DNA of 64,000 nucleotides from Hyaloperonospora brassicae (taxonomy: Eukaryota > Oomycota > Peronosporomycetes > Peronosporales > Peronosporaceae), in the NCBI GenBank assembly GCA_947650285.1, contig CANTFL010000137.1, positions 372,001-436,000 of the forward strand. The letters are read 5' to 3'. The first letter of the stretch is position 1. Each line of letters opens with the position of its first letter. Positions 21,840 through 33,695 of the stretch are shown piece by piece. A model generated the notes under the pieces. The model did not search any database and was not told the DNA's origin. It was given only the letters and a program-made list of their open reading frames with translations. The position numbers and the translations under genes are program-made.

Positions 21840-22285
21840 ACAGAGTTGTGATTGTTAAAGGCAAAAAATTGTCCGTGGCATCGGCAAGAATGGTTTGATG
21901 GTGGACAAAGTAATATTGGTAACCGAGAGAAAGTTATTATCCCGGACATCCGTATCATTAAACAAAACCCGCACGTACGATGGGGTGGCGACGCGGCCTC
22001 CATATCAGACTCTGATAGTACCTCAAATGTGATCACCAACGTTTGGCTTGTCGGCTATTGATAGCAGTGACTTAGATTTGGACAGAAACGCGGTCGTTGA
22101 TGGAAACGTGTACTTCTCCCCTTGGTGCGACAAGCATTACTAGACTGTACCTTTTTACAGAAGAAACACGACCGTACCTGTGGTCAACAACCACCTCTAT
22201 GTAACCTCAAATAGGTTTCAAGAGGTTTAATGTCCAAATAAAGAAAGCTTTGAATGAAGTTGCACACGTCCTTAGGAACTACGGG
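21840..22285 (+). pseudogene. Pectin/pectate lyase-like pseudogene, copy 1 (fragment)
   Basis: The remains match polysaccharide lyase family 1, secreted enzymes that cut pectin in plant cell walls. Following the similarity through frameshifts gives KIVRGIGKNG near 21879, the substrate-cleft block RIIKQNPHVRWGGDAASIS near 21953-22010, NVWL near 22041, and after a deletion a DxDxDRNAVVDG / CDKHY block and RNTTVPVVNNHLYVTS near 22155-22213. There are several frameshifts and stops, and the N- and C-terminal parts are missing. The copy lies just downstream of solo LTR D. It is clearly non-functional. Confidence 0.75.
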
Positions 22286-22289
22286 GTAT

Positions 22290-23150
22290 GAATGCGACCA
22301 ACTAATTCAAAATCTGTCGTTATAAGTATAGAAGTGGCCGATGGAACATCGTTGGTTACACGAAAATATCTATATTGAGCGGAGCGTTCCTAGAACATAT
22401 GCGGGCGTGCGTTTGCAGTGACAAAGCAAACTAAAAAAAGTTTTTGTAGTCATTCCATTCGAAACCGAAATCGTCTTTTTTATTGTTTCTCACGCCACAT
22501 GTATGCGGGCTTCGCCACGAAGGGGAGTGTTGGATTTTCAACAACATCCCCTGCCATGCAGAGCTGGTTCGTTGACTTCACTGTTGTGCAGAATAATAAT
22601 GAACTGAATGCACCTCACTCCGGCTGAGCGCAAACAGCGATTCCAGTGACAGCATGGCCGATACCTGTTATGTCGAAGAGAATCAATAAGTGTATTGCCG
22701 TAGTCTTTCTTTAATCTTACTCGTCGTGTTCTCTTATTCTGCCTTGTATCTTTCCCTGATATTGATGAATTCTAGAATATACACTTCCAGTAGTTCTAGA
22801 ATTATCAGAATGCACTCGACCGTTTACACCCTGCCGCATCCTCGCTGTCTTGTCACTTGTCCGTTTCAAATTTCAGTTTCCTTTGTTGACCGTACATCGA
22901 CAATGCACACTTCAACAATACTTACTGCGCTATCTGAACCAATCGACTACAACAAGATTGGCCAGTCATGTTTCGCCAACAATTTCGACGACTGAGCGAC
23001 GTCTGGAGCAGCTTTGATGAAATTGGTCTTTCCAATTGACTAGAGGTGCCGTAAATGTACTAAGTTGGTAGGATGGAGTGTGTGGGATCGTATAAAATGG
23101 AAACGTTTGGGCCTGACCGAAAGACGTCATGTCATAAGACAACAGGGATG
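22290..23150. other. Intergenic DNA between lyase fragments
   Basis: Two short open frames on the + strand (22418-22627 and 22690-22995) have no recognisable motif. I see no further lyase blocks here. Confidence 0.35.
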
Positions 23151-23154
23151 ATAT

Positions 23155-23343
23155 ATGAGTGTAATGGGCGTTAACGCGACTCTATCTTTTTACGTGAGAA
23201 ACACGACCGTACTTGTGGTCAACAACCACCTCTATGTAACATCACGTAGGTTTCTAGAGGTTTATGTCCAAATAAAGAAAACTTTGAATGAAGTTGCGCA
23301 CGTCTCCAGCGCAAGAACGTACAAGGAATATCAATTGATATGA
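23155..23343 (+). pseudogene. Pectin/pectate lyase-like pseudogene, copy 2 (fragment)
   Basis: This short piece repeats copy 1 almost word for word: RNTTVLVVNNHLYVTSRRF at about 23200-23256, then KKTLNEVAHVSS near 23278-23313. In family-1 lyases the corresponding stretch runs from the strand after the CDGHHYW block to the NEVxHVxNNYW segment. Nothing of the catalytic N-terminal half is left. The shared odd residues (for example HLYVTS) show that copies 1 and 2 come from one duplicated gene. Confidence 0.65.
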
Positions 23344-23344
23344 G

Positions 23345-24200
23345 CAGGGACAAGTTCCGCAGATCAGTTGACACCCTTTCATTCTCGAACATGTATCATT
23401 AGCTCCACCACTAGTGTTCGAAGTGGCAAAAATCCCTCTATTGTCAGCATGTGCAAAGATGTCCTTGGTATGGCCTGTACCGATGTTGGGATATCTCTTT
23501 TAGAGTCCGTGTAGGTATGAATGATACATAAATTGCGCAATGTGCTACCTTTGACAACAAGTGACCACACCGATGGATGCTGTGTCGCGTTTTTGCAGCT
23601 CCCTGCTGGTTGCACGAAATAGTCTTTCTTGCTGGTGCTTTAACTTGAAACTACGACCGATGTTTGTTCAGCTTTGTCGGCAAACTAATCAGTAGATGAA
23701 ATACGTAATATGGCGTTCAGTCCGGCTACTATTCGGGAGGAAACCAAAATGCGGATACCGACTATGTTTTAATAAGTGTACCCTTGAACGCCTCGTTGCC
23801 AAAAAAGAAGGATATCGGCTGGTGAGAACAGACGATGATCGACCTGCCAAATCAAAGGCACACAAAGCTTAAGTTGTACAAAAAGGCTGCAAACTTTACG
23901 ACAAAATCGGTGCGATGAACATGGACTCTCCCTTGCATGCGACCACACTCTAGTTTTGTTGACATTTTCCCCACGAATTGGCCCATATAAAAGCTGCATG
24001 GCCGACGACGGTCGTACGCGGAGGTCCGAAATCGTCCACCCTGTTATTCAACATAAAAACGGAGTCTGAGCGCTCCTCTACATATGAAAAGTCGATGCTA
24101 GGTATTCATTCCAAAACTACCTCGCAGTGCAGTACTCCCATTCCCTAGGTAGTCATATCTAAATTGCATTGCAGTGCAGTACACCTATTTCCTTGTCTCA
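23345..24200. other. Intergenic DNA upstream of lyase copy 3
   Basis: No gene is recognised. Near 24120-24190 the word GCAGTGCAGTAC occurs twice, each time followed by a pyrimidine-rich CC(C/T)ATT(C/T)CC-like stretch. This may be a promoter duplication upstream of the lyase start, but that is a weak inference. Confidence 0.3.
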
Positions 24201-24243
24201 GGCTAACGCAACAAAGCACCACGGCTCGTGATATCTTGAAGAT

Positions 24244-25762
24244 GTGCCGCATCCAGTACCTGTACAACTTCGCCGCAGCTCTCGACTTTGCTGCGAAAAA
24301 TCTGCAGACACTTTTACGTTTAGCTCTCTCGCGGATCTAGGCACTGACACGACGGTAGAATCTGGCGGAAACGTCGTGAATCCCACTTCAAACGCCGAGC
24401 TTGTGGCGTACCTGAACGACACCAGGCCGCTTATAGTTGTCGTCAACCGGACTTTTGACTTTCATGAAACTGAAAGCACACCTGTGATGGGGTGAGCTTT
24501 TTACATATAGTTGGTACGGAATACAAATTTTTGAATATTTTTTATTTTGACAATATTCAAATAACATCACTCGAGAAAAGCGATGTCGTCGGAATTTTAC
24601 CTCTAAGGGTAATATTCGTGGAGAGGTCCACTTCTTGTTTGATGTACCGTGTCATCACAGCTTATGCACCAATCGCTGCTGGACGCGCGCAATGGGTGTT
24701 GGCCGAGAAGACTCACGTAGGAGACAGTAGTTTCATATAGTCAGATTAAGACGAAAGATGATTTAGCAAGAACATAACTATATTAAATAACAGTTCTTCT
24801 TTTCCCTCAAGACAGAGCTTTCGGGTTTTGTATTGTCGTGTTCTCCCTTCCTCACGCGATGTGAACGTGACGTCGGGCGCTCGCACCCTTGTATTGTTAT
24901 CAGTACAAGGGCTTGCTCAATTGTTTAAGCAAGGGCGTGCCCCGTTACACATCCACCAAGCACGGTTGCCGACCGATCAAAACCCGCCAGTGCATTGCGG
25001 CGCGCAACGGCTTTCTGGGTAAAGATTTGATCCCATCAAAAGGTGGCATGGAAAACACAGGCGGGTGCATCAACGGCACAAATGTGACGGTCACAAACGA
25101 AAACGCTGCTATCAGACGCGTGCTCGTTCAAGACAACAAGACCATCCGTGGTATTGGCAAGAACGGCGTGCCGATCGACAAGGGACTGTCACTACTCAAC
25201 AACGTGATCATCCAGAACGTCCATATCACGGAACTGAATCTGCATTTGGTGTGGGGTGGTGGCGCGATCTTTATACCGGGCTCTAATGGTGGCATACGGT
25301 GGTCAACAACGTCTGGTCCGACCACGTGAAGGTATGTCGCGTCGGCCGCCAAATAGTCGTGACGGCCAGTGCTGGTGGGACTATAATGACCATCAGCAAC
25401 TCGGACTTCGACGGACGCACGGACTTTTTGTCTTCTTGCGACGGCCATAACTACTGAAATTTGCTTATCTACGGACACGTTCTCGCCGAAGTATACATTT
25501 CGATAACATGACCCAGCCTTTGCTTCCGGGTACGAAAGGAGATCTGCACGCGTACAACGGCATTAACGATGCAGAGTTGTGCACAAAATACCTCGATCAA
25601 CCGTTCAAGACGAGCCTTTTATTGAACAGCGGCAGATTTAAGTCACGCGATGGAGCTCTCGCCCTCGAGGCAATGAAAGCGTTTTATAATTTATTCGACT
25701 ACTCCATGCTCTTGACTATTACCGGCAATGTACAAAAGCATTATGTGTTAGGATTTGGCTAG
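24244..25762 (+). pseudogene. Pectin/pectate lyase-like pseudogene, copy 3, split by a solo LTR
   Basis: This is the best-preserved lyase copy. An N-terminal part (24244-24482; GGNVVNPTSNAELVAYL, then RTFDFHETEST) is followed by the solo LTR at 24483-24949. The gene then resumes with STKHGCRPIKTRQCIAARNG, NKTIRGIGKNGVPIDKGL, NVIIQNVHITELNLHLVWGG, VCRVGRQIVVTA and SNSDFDGRTDFLSSCDGHNY. A TGA replaces the expected Trp codon after CDGHNY (about 25454-25456). About 60 codons appear to be deleted between IYGH and VLAE, and the C-terminus (FDNMTQP...FKSRDGALAL) runs to TAG 25760-25762. The family is secreted and degrades plant pectin. The LTR, a frameshift near 25280-25300, the stop and the deletion each inactivate this copy. 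Confidence 0.85.
24483..24949 (+). mobile_element. Solo LTR family C inside the lyase gene
   Basis: The LTR is 467 bp from TGTGATGGGG to CCCCGTTACA. It aligns over its full length with the inverted copy at 61243-61708, including ACCAATCGCTGCTGGACGCG and the AATGGGTGTTGG that follows. It interrupts the lyase coding sequence between the TFDF block and the GCRP block. The flanks (ACACC and CATCC) do not give a clean 5-bp duplication. Confidence 0.85.
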
Positions 25763-25934
25763 GCTATGGAGCTTTAACGAAGAAGAAGACGGCTTACGGC
25801 CGGGGATGAAAACCGAAAATTGAGTTGTATTTATGTTGTCCTTATCTCCAAAAACGAATTGCTAGTAGAAGCCGGTGACTCTCAGCCACCGATTTCGTGT
25901 CCTGTCTTCACCGCTTTCTGTTTTACTCACTATT

Positions 25935-25959
25935 AGGTAATTACGTCTCGTAATTACCT
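25935..25959. repeat. Perfect 11-bp inverted repeat, 3-base loop
   Basis: AGGTAATTACG, TCT, CGTAATTACCT forms a perfect hairpin 173 bp after the lyase copy 3 stop. It could be a cruciform, the palindromic end of a short repeat, or a transcript hairpin. It has no following T-run that would suggest a terminator. Confidence 0.6.
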
Positions 25960-26089
25960 GTGGTAAAAACTCTGCTGTGTCATTTGCAGAATGAAAACGA
26001 TTGCGTGGTTGTGGGGGACGTATCTGTGGGTGGTACAGTTCTGGTGAACCCCAAACACCAGGCCGTGAGTGTCAATCACAATTTACTTA

Positions 26090-26166
26090 CACACGGCGGG
26101 GCTCGAACCCGCCCTCACCCGATTGGAATCCACCTTCCCAAACGACTGAGCCAATCTATTGCTCCG
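26090..26166 (-). tRNA. tRNA-like sequence, SINE head or tRNA pseudogene
   Basis: On the - strand there is an A-box-like TGGCTCAGTCGTTTGGG followed by a good B box and T arm: GCGGG TTCGAGC CCCGC forms a 5-bp stem with a 7-base loop containing GGTTCGAGCC. The acceptor ends do not pair and no clean anticodon stem can be drawn. It is therefore a decayed tRNA gene or, more likely, the tRNA-derived head of a SINE. Confidence 0.5.
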
Positions 26167-26169
26167 TAT

Positions 26170-27960
26170 ATATTGCTAACATTTCACAATATAACAGTGC
26201 CAACAACAATACAACTAAGCTAATATGCAATATACATCCTGCACATGTCGCCGCAACATCACTTACTAACAATATGCGCTTCCGTTTGGTCTTCTACATA
26301 GTGAGAAAACTTCTACGTCGACCCCAACAAAAGACTTGGCCAAAGCGTGAATTGACACGACCAGCAACTTCGGCATTGGCTAGCTGAACTAATTTTCGTT
26401 CGTGCATATTTTATAGACCGTGATAATGTTGCATACCACCTTGTTGTTGGACGTTGCTGTAGGAAGTCACAAGAATATATATTTATGGAGGATCGTATTG
26501 TACTGGCAAGGTTCGGTCACAGCCGCTAGTATTTAAAGTATATAGCACTGGATTGCGTGCAGTGAAGCACATATGGCTTGATGGCGAAGCAAGCTCTTGT
26601 ACTGGCTCTTTCACAAATAAAAAATATTCCAGAACAGGGATGTCACGACATTTGAATAAGGTTTTAAACATTAACGTGATGAATAATATAACTTAACTTT
26701 AAATGTATCGATGAGTTTGGCTTTGCGAGATCTGACAGCCACGGTGATGCAGTAATTGCCTATAGGGCAATTTGTTCCCATCGCTGACCTGTTGAAGATT
26801 ATATATTACGTATAGTATAAGGGTAGAATTTTAGATCAATAGCCTCGACGAACAAACAAAACAATCGCCGTATTTTGTAGGCAACACAGGCTAGTAAATG
26901 TGGTAAATCCCTACGAGATGTACCTCTTCGGGTTAAGTTGTGGCGTTTTATTAATTTATTTTTTACAATTTATTCTTCAGAAGCCTGCCTGAACTCAGCA
27001 GCCTCGAAACCTCTCAATTTCTGTGACTTTACACCAAAAAATGGAAGCCAACGCAGTACGCGCTTTTACAGCTCACCGAGCGCAGTATCCGTCCCACTAG
27101 AAGATTTTTGGTTCCTTCTGCTGAGGTTTACCGTTATTCGCTCGACAACACTATCAGCGGTGATGTTTATTGGGTCGATGGCTTGTCACTTGACAAAACT
27201 TAACATAGTCCGTTTAGAAAGATTTACCGGCTCGTCGACGACGAGTCTCCTTCTTTCGCTCGTATCGAGCGCTTCCCAAACCGGGTCTTCCTGAACCCTT
27301 GGCGCTACCAGTCTATACCTCTACAAGCTATGACTCTCGAGGTTTGACGGGAGGTATAATTTATAAACCACGCAGGGACTTAATCTAAGCGTACGCGTGT
27401 CTTATACTTAGCAAATTCGGCACTCTATTAATAAATATTTTTTCCTATCGTTGAACCGTTGATTGGCTTCTGTTATTCTACATTCTTTGAAAAATAGAGC
27501 AATGAATTTGTCGTTCAATTTGCCCGTCTTCTGCACTACGTTCTATTCACTATGTGCTCTAGTTTGACTTCTAACTAAACGAATTCGACTTGGATGAGCT
27601 TGAGGTACATGATATCGAGTTCGATGATATCTGATATGAAAGGTCTTGACTTCGACGACATCCAATGCAACGGGCTCTAGTTTCCTGATATAAATTTTGA
27701 TGGTGTCTGATTTGATAGGCCTCGCATTTGGTGGCATCGACATCGCCGCCCACCGTTGCATCCGCCAACTATAATTAGATTGGAAATTTTAACTTATTCC
27801 TACATCATTATGTCGTTTTGCTCGTAAGCGAATGGTAAATCTGTACGCAGGGTTCACAAGCTAGCTCGAGCCATTAAAGTTTACGATAAAAAGGTAGATA
27901 AAATTGTTGGGACGAGTGCGCACTGAGAATAAAGTTTTAGGTTAATACGGCACAAGATTG
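26170..27960. other. Decayed DNA, no gene recognised
   Basis: A 118-codon open frame at 26938-27294 has no recognisable motif. The stretch from 27560 to 27760 is rich in GATATC/TCGA words. Part of it may belong to the decayed gypsy whose integrase tail follows, but I cannot place any block. Confidence 0.35.
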
Positions 27961-27964
27961 TGCG

Positions 27965-28700
27965 CGCGGATACACTCCATATTACCTGATCCAAGGCTGG
28001 GATCCGATAACGACCATATAGGAAACTCTACCCCTGGATATCATCAAGACACGCGATTTGGACCCAAGGAGATGGCGAGACAGCATTCAGTTTTTTTATC
28101 TGCGAGGGCGACAGTGAAGAAGGTTCACAATAGGGATCCGAGATCAATTAGATCGACATAACAGATATGGATTCGCAAGCAATGGAGTGTGGGACGCAAG
28201 TACGTCTCGTTTTGGATCGAGTCAAGGACGCCGGAAAAAACCGCAAATATGTGTCATGGGAAATTTTGTGAGGCTGAGGTTTAGAGATATTATGCGATTA
28301 ATTCAGAGGTTGCAGGAACATAGCCGTACAGATTGATTCCGGTCGTGCTCGGCTCTAGGTTAGAACAAGTGGTGCAATATCTAGATGGACCGAATGGTGG
28401 ATTAAAAGCTAACAGTGGAGATCGCGTTTATTTTGATAAATCTATTTTACCTGAAGATATTATTGAGATCGGATAAACGGAAATGCATAAAAGTAGAGGG
28501 GATATTGAGGTGCGGGGGGAGAACTAATACCTGTTATTTGGATACAGAAATAGTACCTGGTACGGTGGAAGGCCCACAGCGATCTGATTTGAATCGACGA
28601 AGCAGATCTAAACACCAAAAGTTTACTTTATGAGTTTGATCGAGATCGGGTGAGACGAAATCGTTTTGAAGAAATTTAATCTCAAGAGGTAAAGATAGGC
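27965..28700 (+). pseudogene. pol: Third gypsy family: integrase tail and chromodomain remnant
   Basis: Following the text through several frameshifts gives YLIQGWDPITTI, RDLDPRRWRDSIQF, QWSVG, GDRVYFDKSILPEDII, a degraded chromodomain (KCIKVEGILRCGGRT) and LYEFDRDRVRRNRFEEI just before a TAA. This order (GWDP block, RRWR block, GPF/Y region, LPED, chromodomain, EFxRDR.xNRFE tail) is that of a common oomycete gypsy family, different from gypsy-A and gypsy-B. No LTRs were found for it. It is much older than the other elements. Confidence 0.55.
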
Positions 28701-31700
28701 AGCTAACAGCTGGAGGTGATTGACGTACTGGAAAATTGTATGAGAAGGTGGATGAGCTGTATGTAATATAGATAGAGGCCGTGGATCGCGGATATTTGAT
28801 TGCGGACGAGAAGCCGATATTATCCGAAAAAAGATACCCAAGAAGAAGTCAAGATGAGCTATATGTAAGAGTTTGTACTAAAATACAAACGCTTTCTTAA
28901 ATAACTTGTGTATTAAGCGGGGAAGAGCTTGACGGATAGCCTCGATATCGCTGATCCGGGGTGACTTATCGGCACAGAGCGATACTTGGTTTTTATAGCT
29001 CATCGACCTCTATCTGGGACAGAGCGGCCAACAGATCAGTGATGGCTTGATGTTGGATGTTAAAACCTACATAATACGGTGGCATTTGTATAATGTTCGG
29101 AGATGCAAGATTAATTAATCAGGAAATATATTTAGAGCGTAGTGAACCGAGATCATACCGTCAAGGACGAACCAAAGGGTCAATTTACACCGAGCTCAGG
29201 TTATCGATCGCCCCTATATCCTCTGCTTGCAAAATTTGGCTGGAAGAGAGTCATCAAGTAGATGTTGGCGTGAGTCAATATTCGCATGTGTTAACCCTCA
29301 TGCGGATCGACGATTTCGACCATCGTATTCTATGAAAAGGGTGGCGAGGTGGCCAACCACCCTACACGACGGAAAGAGATAGATGTGATATATGAAAAAG
29401 CATTCTTATCAATTTCAATGCGTAAAGTATCTCAATTCCAAGTTATTAACGCCAATTTAGTGGCCTAAAGAGCTGTTAAATGTGAATTGGTGTATATTTT
29501 CAATCCCGGCAACGGATACCATTTTAGTTTGACGAATTGTGAAAAAATAAAAAACCCTTAACTCAGCAACGATGATTCGGCTGATTCATCGTGCCAACAA
29601 TAGGTGGATAGACTGGAAATGATTACGCGATCCCGATAATCTAGGGTACGCTAAGTCTGATCTCGCACACGCGGGGTAGAAGTTACTGTCCGACTGCGGT
29701 ACCAATAAGTTGACGGGTATACGTGTGCTGTCGGTGATAATGAAGGTTCATCAGAATCACTTGACACCTTGCCAAAAATATCCAGGCAGGATTTATAGCC
29801 GTCATTGTCTACCCAGAGTAATTAACAAAAAGTAGGTCGATGAACGAGCAAGGCGAACGTTGGATTCAGGCAACGCTGACGTATTATCGACCACGGCGGT
29901 TCCTCATCCTTAAACGAAGCCTGAGCAAATATGCGTAGTCGTGAATTTCCAGGCCTGTGGGCAGTCTGATTTGTCATGGCATCGTGGCGATTATCGGGAT
30001 CGCGCGATCTCACGGATACACATACCGATTTTGATAAGGGGTGGAGAACGACGAATAATTACATCTTTTGGGGATGAACTAGGCATGCTAACAACACTAA
30101 TTTACAGAAACGCTTGCGTATTGGCGATGCGGAATCGAAATTGTTTGCAGCCCGTAAGATGGGATCGATCGGCTTAATTTGGAGTCGGTAGTGGTACAGG
30201 ATCTCCTGTCATCAGCGACGATGGTCGATCCCGCAACGAGCGAGGACTTTGAATAGCGTGGCCCATATTAAGCGGTTAGCTTAGACGACTCGAAGCGTAT
30301 GTACTGAAAATGTAGTCTTGATTTAGCACAACGTGCGTAGCCATGTACATTCCGAAGATTAATCGGCAGCATCTGCGTGCTTCTGATGCAACTCCACGTA
30401 AATGTTTCCGATGAGCTCAACTCTGTGACGAAAATTGTCTTGAAATTGGGTGAATGCTTTATAAACAGCGTCCTGTTATTTAATACCCGTTCTTGCTAAT
30501 TCTAAATCGCATCATTACGAGCTACGAAGCAGTATAAAGCCTCATCGGTTTGCTTAAGACTCTTAACGATCTCAATTTTATAGTTTTCTTTGGTGGGGTA
30601 GTATTTTCGTATCGACTATTAAATTTGTTATATTTATAGCATAATTTAGGAGGCCCGTTATTTAAATTAAACTGCTCTCGGATCTTAAGCTTGGAATATT
30701 CCGAGCACACCTCGCAAAACGGCGTATTTCGTTGCGGCTTATGTTAAGTCTCTCGTGCAGTTTGTCATACTTACCTTATGCAAAATATAAAAACTGATGT
30801 GCGAAGATGCAGAGCTCTTACAGGTGCTCATTTAGTTCGGTTTGCGGGCTATCTACCGAGCTCACATGGCCTCATATCACGATTGCGATCAAAATATCTT
30901 GTTGCTAATCCATCTGTAACAAGAGCGAGAAGATCACTTGTTCCACTGATTTACATTCGATCGTAGATGAAGATGTAATGCGGAAGCTAGGTAGAAGAAT
31001 GGTATTTCGCCAATGAAAACACAGGAGGTAGTTGTCGCTTATGAAAAATTCTATAGCAGAACATTAAGTCTACCCTAGGTAAGAACCGGACTTGTATTCT
31101 CGTCGAGCTTTTTGTGCCAGGTGAACATGGCGGTTCCTACCGAGCGATAACACCCGCCTAATACCAGCGTGAGAGTATCCTACAAAGACACAGCTGGATC
31201 ATTCGAAGAAGCATTCACCACTGCAGGTGTAGACGGCTATCATCCGTAAACGTCCGGTCTAAAGTTGAAATGAAGGGTGAAATCCGATGTGGCACGATCT
31301 GGCATGGTGGGAATTCAAGTATAAATAAAAAGCACCAAACGGTCTTTACAACGCAGAGAATGCACATCTAGATCGACACGATTTGTTGCCTAACCATGTA
31401 GGGTGAGACTTAGGTAAAGCAATCACGGAATTATCACCGTTGAGTTGGGACGTGGGAGATCACAAATTGCGGCGTCAGTTAAGTCTAAAAAGGATTGAAA
31501 AAGAAAGCATATATGCTGGAATAGGTGGCCTTCGATCTTAAATTGGCCTCGCAATCTTCAATAAATTTCTTTGTCTCGACCCATTTATTTAATCTCGATC
31601 TGACCTCGCGATCACTGTCTTAGATCGCAATCCTGTATTCAGCTGTATACTGGAACAGTGTGGATCACGCCTTCATTCCAGCAATTACTCACTTTGTGTA

Positions 31701-33065
31701 AGCCACACAGTCGCAAAAAAGGAGGAATTATCTGGCAATATAAATGCGTGGGATCGATCGCCGTGATACAGATAGGCATAGCGATCTGAATTTTTCGGCT
31801 ATTATTTGGTTAATATGGACATTATTCAACCCACTTCTAGTACACGTGTCGACTTCTCATCTGGGTTGATGTATTGTCCACCTTACGTCGAGAGAAGTTG
31901 CATGCTTGCATTAATATATATCCTTGGATTGTTAGGCCAGGGGAACAAGGACTCTCAACAACAACTCGAACTGCGATTGGACGCAGCAACATGTAGAGGC
32001 GAAGGCGCCTTATCTTACGACGTCATAAGTAGCCAGAAGGCTGGTGAATGAAGTATCCACTGTGGACAACGCGGTACAGTAGATATTAAAGTGACACGCA
32101 TCGAGCAACTTACAAATATACCCATTATCGTGTTAAGATTTGCACGCGACATCTCCAATCTCAAACACGTTCAAGCTTGCCATAGACACGAGGCCACCTG
32201 TAAGAGTGCAACCCACTCTAATTACAAAACAAAAGGTGAGAAAAGCTGCTAAGAAGCAGAATTAGAGCACCCCCTCCGTTAGTCGGTCGATGAGGCGTTA
32301 GTGGAATGTTGGGTTTGGCTCTTCTTAGAGTGGTCACTACTATACTACAGCTACTACTTCGGGATATTTTGTTATATCGTTCACTGGTCTTTATAACACG
32401 ACAGTTTGACTGTATCAAGCTCGGCCTGTTTGCGGCTGTAAAGGTGAAATCACCTGGCGTTGCTAGTATTAAATTAAGGTATATATTAAATACGCTACAA
32501 AGTCTGCCTCTGCCTGCCACGTTGCTTAAGCGACATCGCATCGACTTAAAACGCATAAATTCAGTATCACCATACACGCCAGTTTTGTTGTCTCAACATA
32601 CACAAGTCTTTCTGAACAGATTTATAACTATATCTTAATACTTGTTGAATGCTCATTTACAAATGAGCTGCAGATTGCCGTCTGGCGTGCGTGCGCCATT
32701 GCTCTATATCGACTGACCCAGTGTCAAACGACAATTTGTTCCAAGTTACACCTTAAAGGTCAATGGCTATTTCTTTACATCGCGTACTCAATTTAACCTG
32801 CGTTAAGCTTTGTGCACACAAAATAAGTAAATACTGTACGTTGCAATTGATGCGAGTTTTTATCAACTCCTCTTTTGCCTGCTTATAAAACCATATGACT
32901 TGAGGGAGTACACACATCTATGTAGGAATGAAGCAACTACATCACGACAAAGTGTAAAACCCATGGCAAAAAGATAGGGGGAATTCAGCTATGACCGTAA
33001 TTGCCTGTCGACACGGTCCCGGTCATGGTTTTACCGACCGCAGTTCACTTTCTCGGTGCTACAGA
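28701..33065. other. Decayed DNA, no gene recognised
   Basis: Open frames here are short and scattered (for example 29093-29335 and 31806-32051, both + strand) and show no motif I know. GATCGA-type words are frequent from 28.2 to 31 kb, as they are at 63.2-64 kb, which suggests more remains of one old repeat family. I could not define its ends. Confidence 0.35.
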
Positions 33066-33070
33066 CTTTG

Positions 33071-33548
33071 TGTAGCAAAGCTACACAGCTCCTTGAGTCA
33101 GAGAAAGACTTAACGCTCAAAGAGCAACTTTGGTTCAAAGAACCCGAATCAGAGAGTCAACAGATCAGAGAGCCTACGGTCCCTGTTCTAGGGGGACCAA
33201 ACGATTCAAAAAACCAACGCACAGAGGGCACGAGGCGTAGCTTCCTTAGTAAGGCATTGCTAACTTTTCAAACAATCACCAGAAGCCTCAGAGAGGCTTG
33301 TGTCTTTCGGACCAAAAGGGGAGCTGAACTTTAATTCTTTTCAACCTAAAAGAACATCTTAGAACAATGTAATTAACCTTCTCGCTAATGTCCTGATTAA
33401 AACCTCCTAAAAGATCTCGTAATCAATGGTTGATAGACATCAGTCTTCAACAATTGATACTGTGTTCTAATATTACTTTAAGGGGATCCCATCTATTGTG
33501 TGCACCACACCTATCGTCGACCACCAGCCGACGTGTAACCCCATTACA
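33071..33548 (-). mobile_element. Solo LTR family D, copy 2, intact
   Basis: This 478-bp LTR lies on the - strand, running from TGTAATGGGG (33548) to GCTTTGCTACA (33071). It has a perfect CTTTG target duplication at 33066-33070 and 33549-33553. It is the uninterrupted counterpart of the LTR split by gypsy-A: the sequence ACATTGTTCTAAGATG here shows the empty site at which gypsy-A inserted (TCTAA). Confidence 0.88.
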
Positions 33549-33695
33549 CTTTGCATCAACCACATGTTGTCCTTGCATCGACCATAATTCAGCGATAAAT
33601 TAACGACGTACGACTGTTGTACATACCATACTTTACTGGTCTACTTCTAGCACCCAGCTGGATAGGAAATATAACTAAGCTATAAAACCCAATTT

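Noticed and set aside
26938..27294. 118-codon open frame with hydrophobic stretches
   Set aside because: It has no recognisable family and sits next to decayed transposon sequence. It is probably a chance frame.
27560..27760. GATATC/TCGA-rich stretch resembling LINE ORF1 DFDDI repeats
   Set aside because: The spacing is irregular and no 24-bp period holds, so it is not called a repeat array.
32218..32638. Overlapping open frames on both strands (110 and 119 codons)
   Set aside because: No domain or signal; the two frames are each other's mirror and show no sign of selection.
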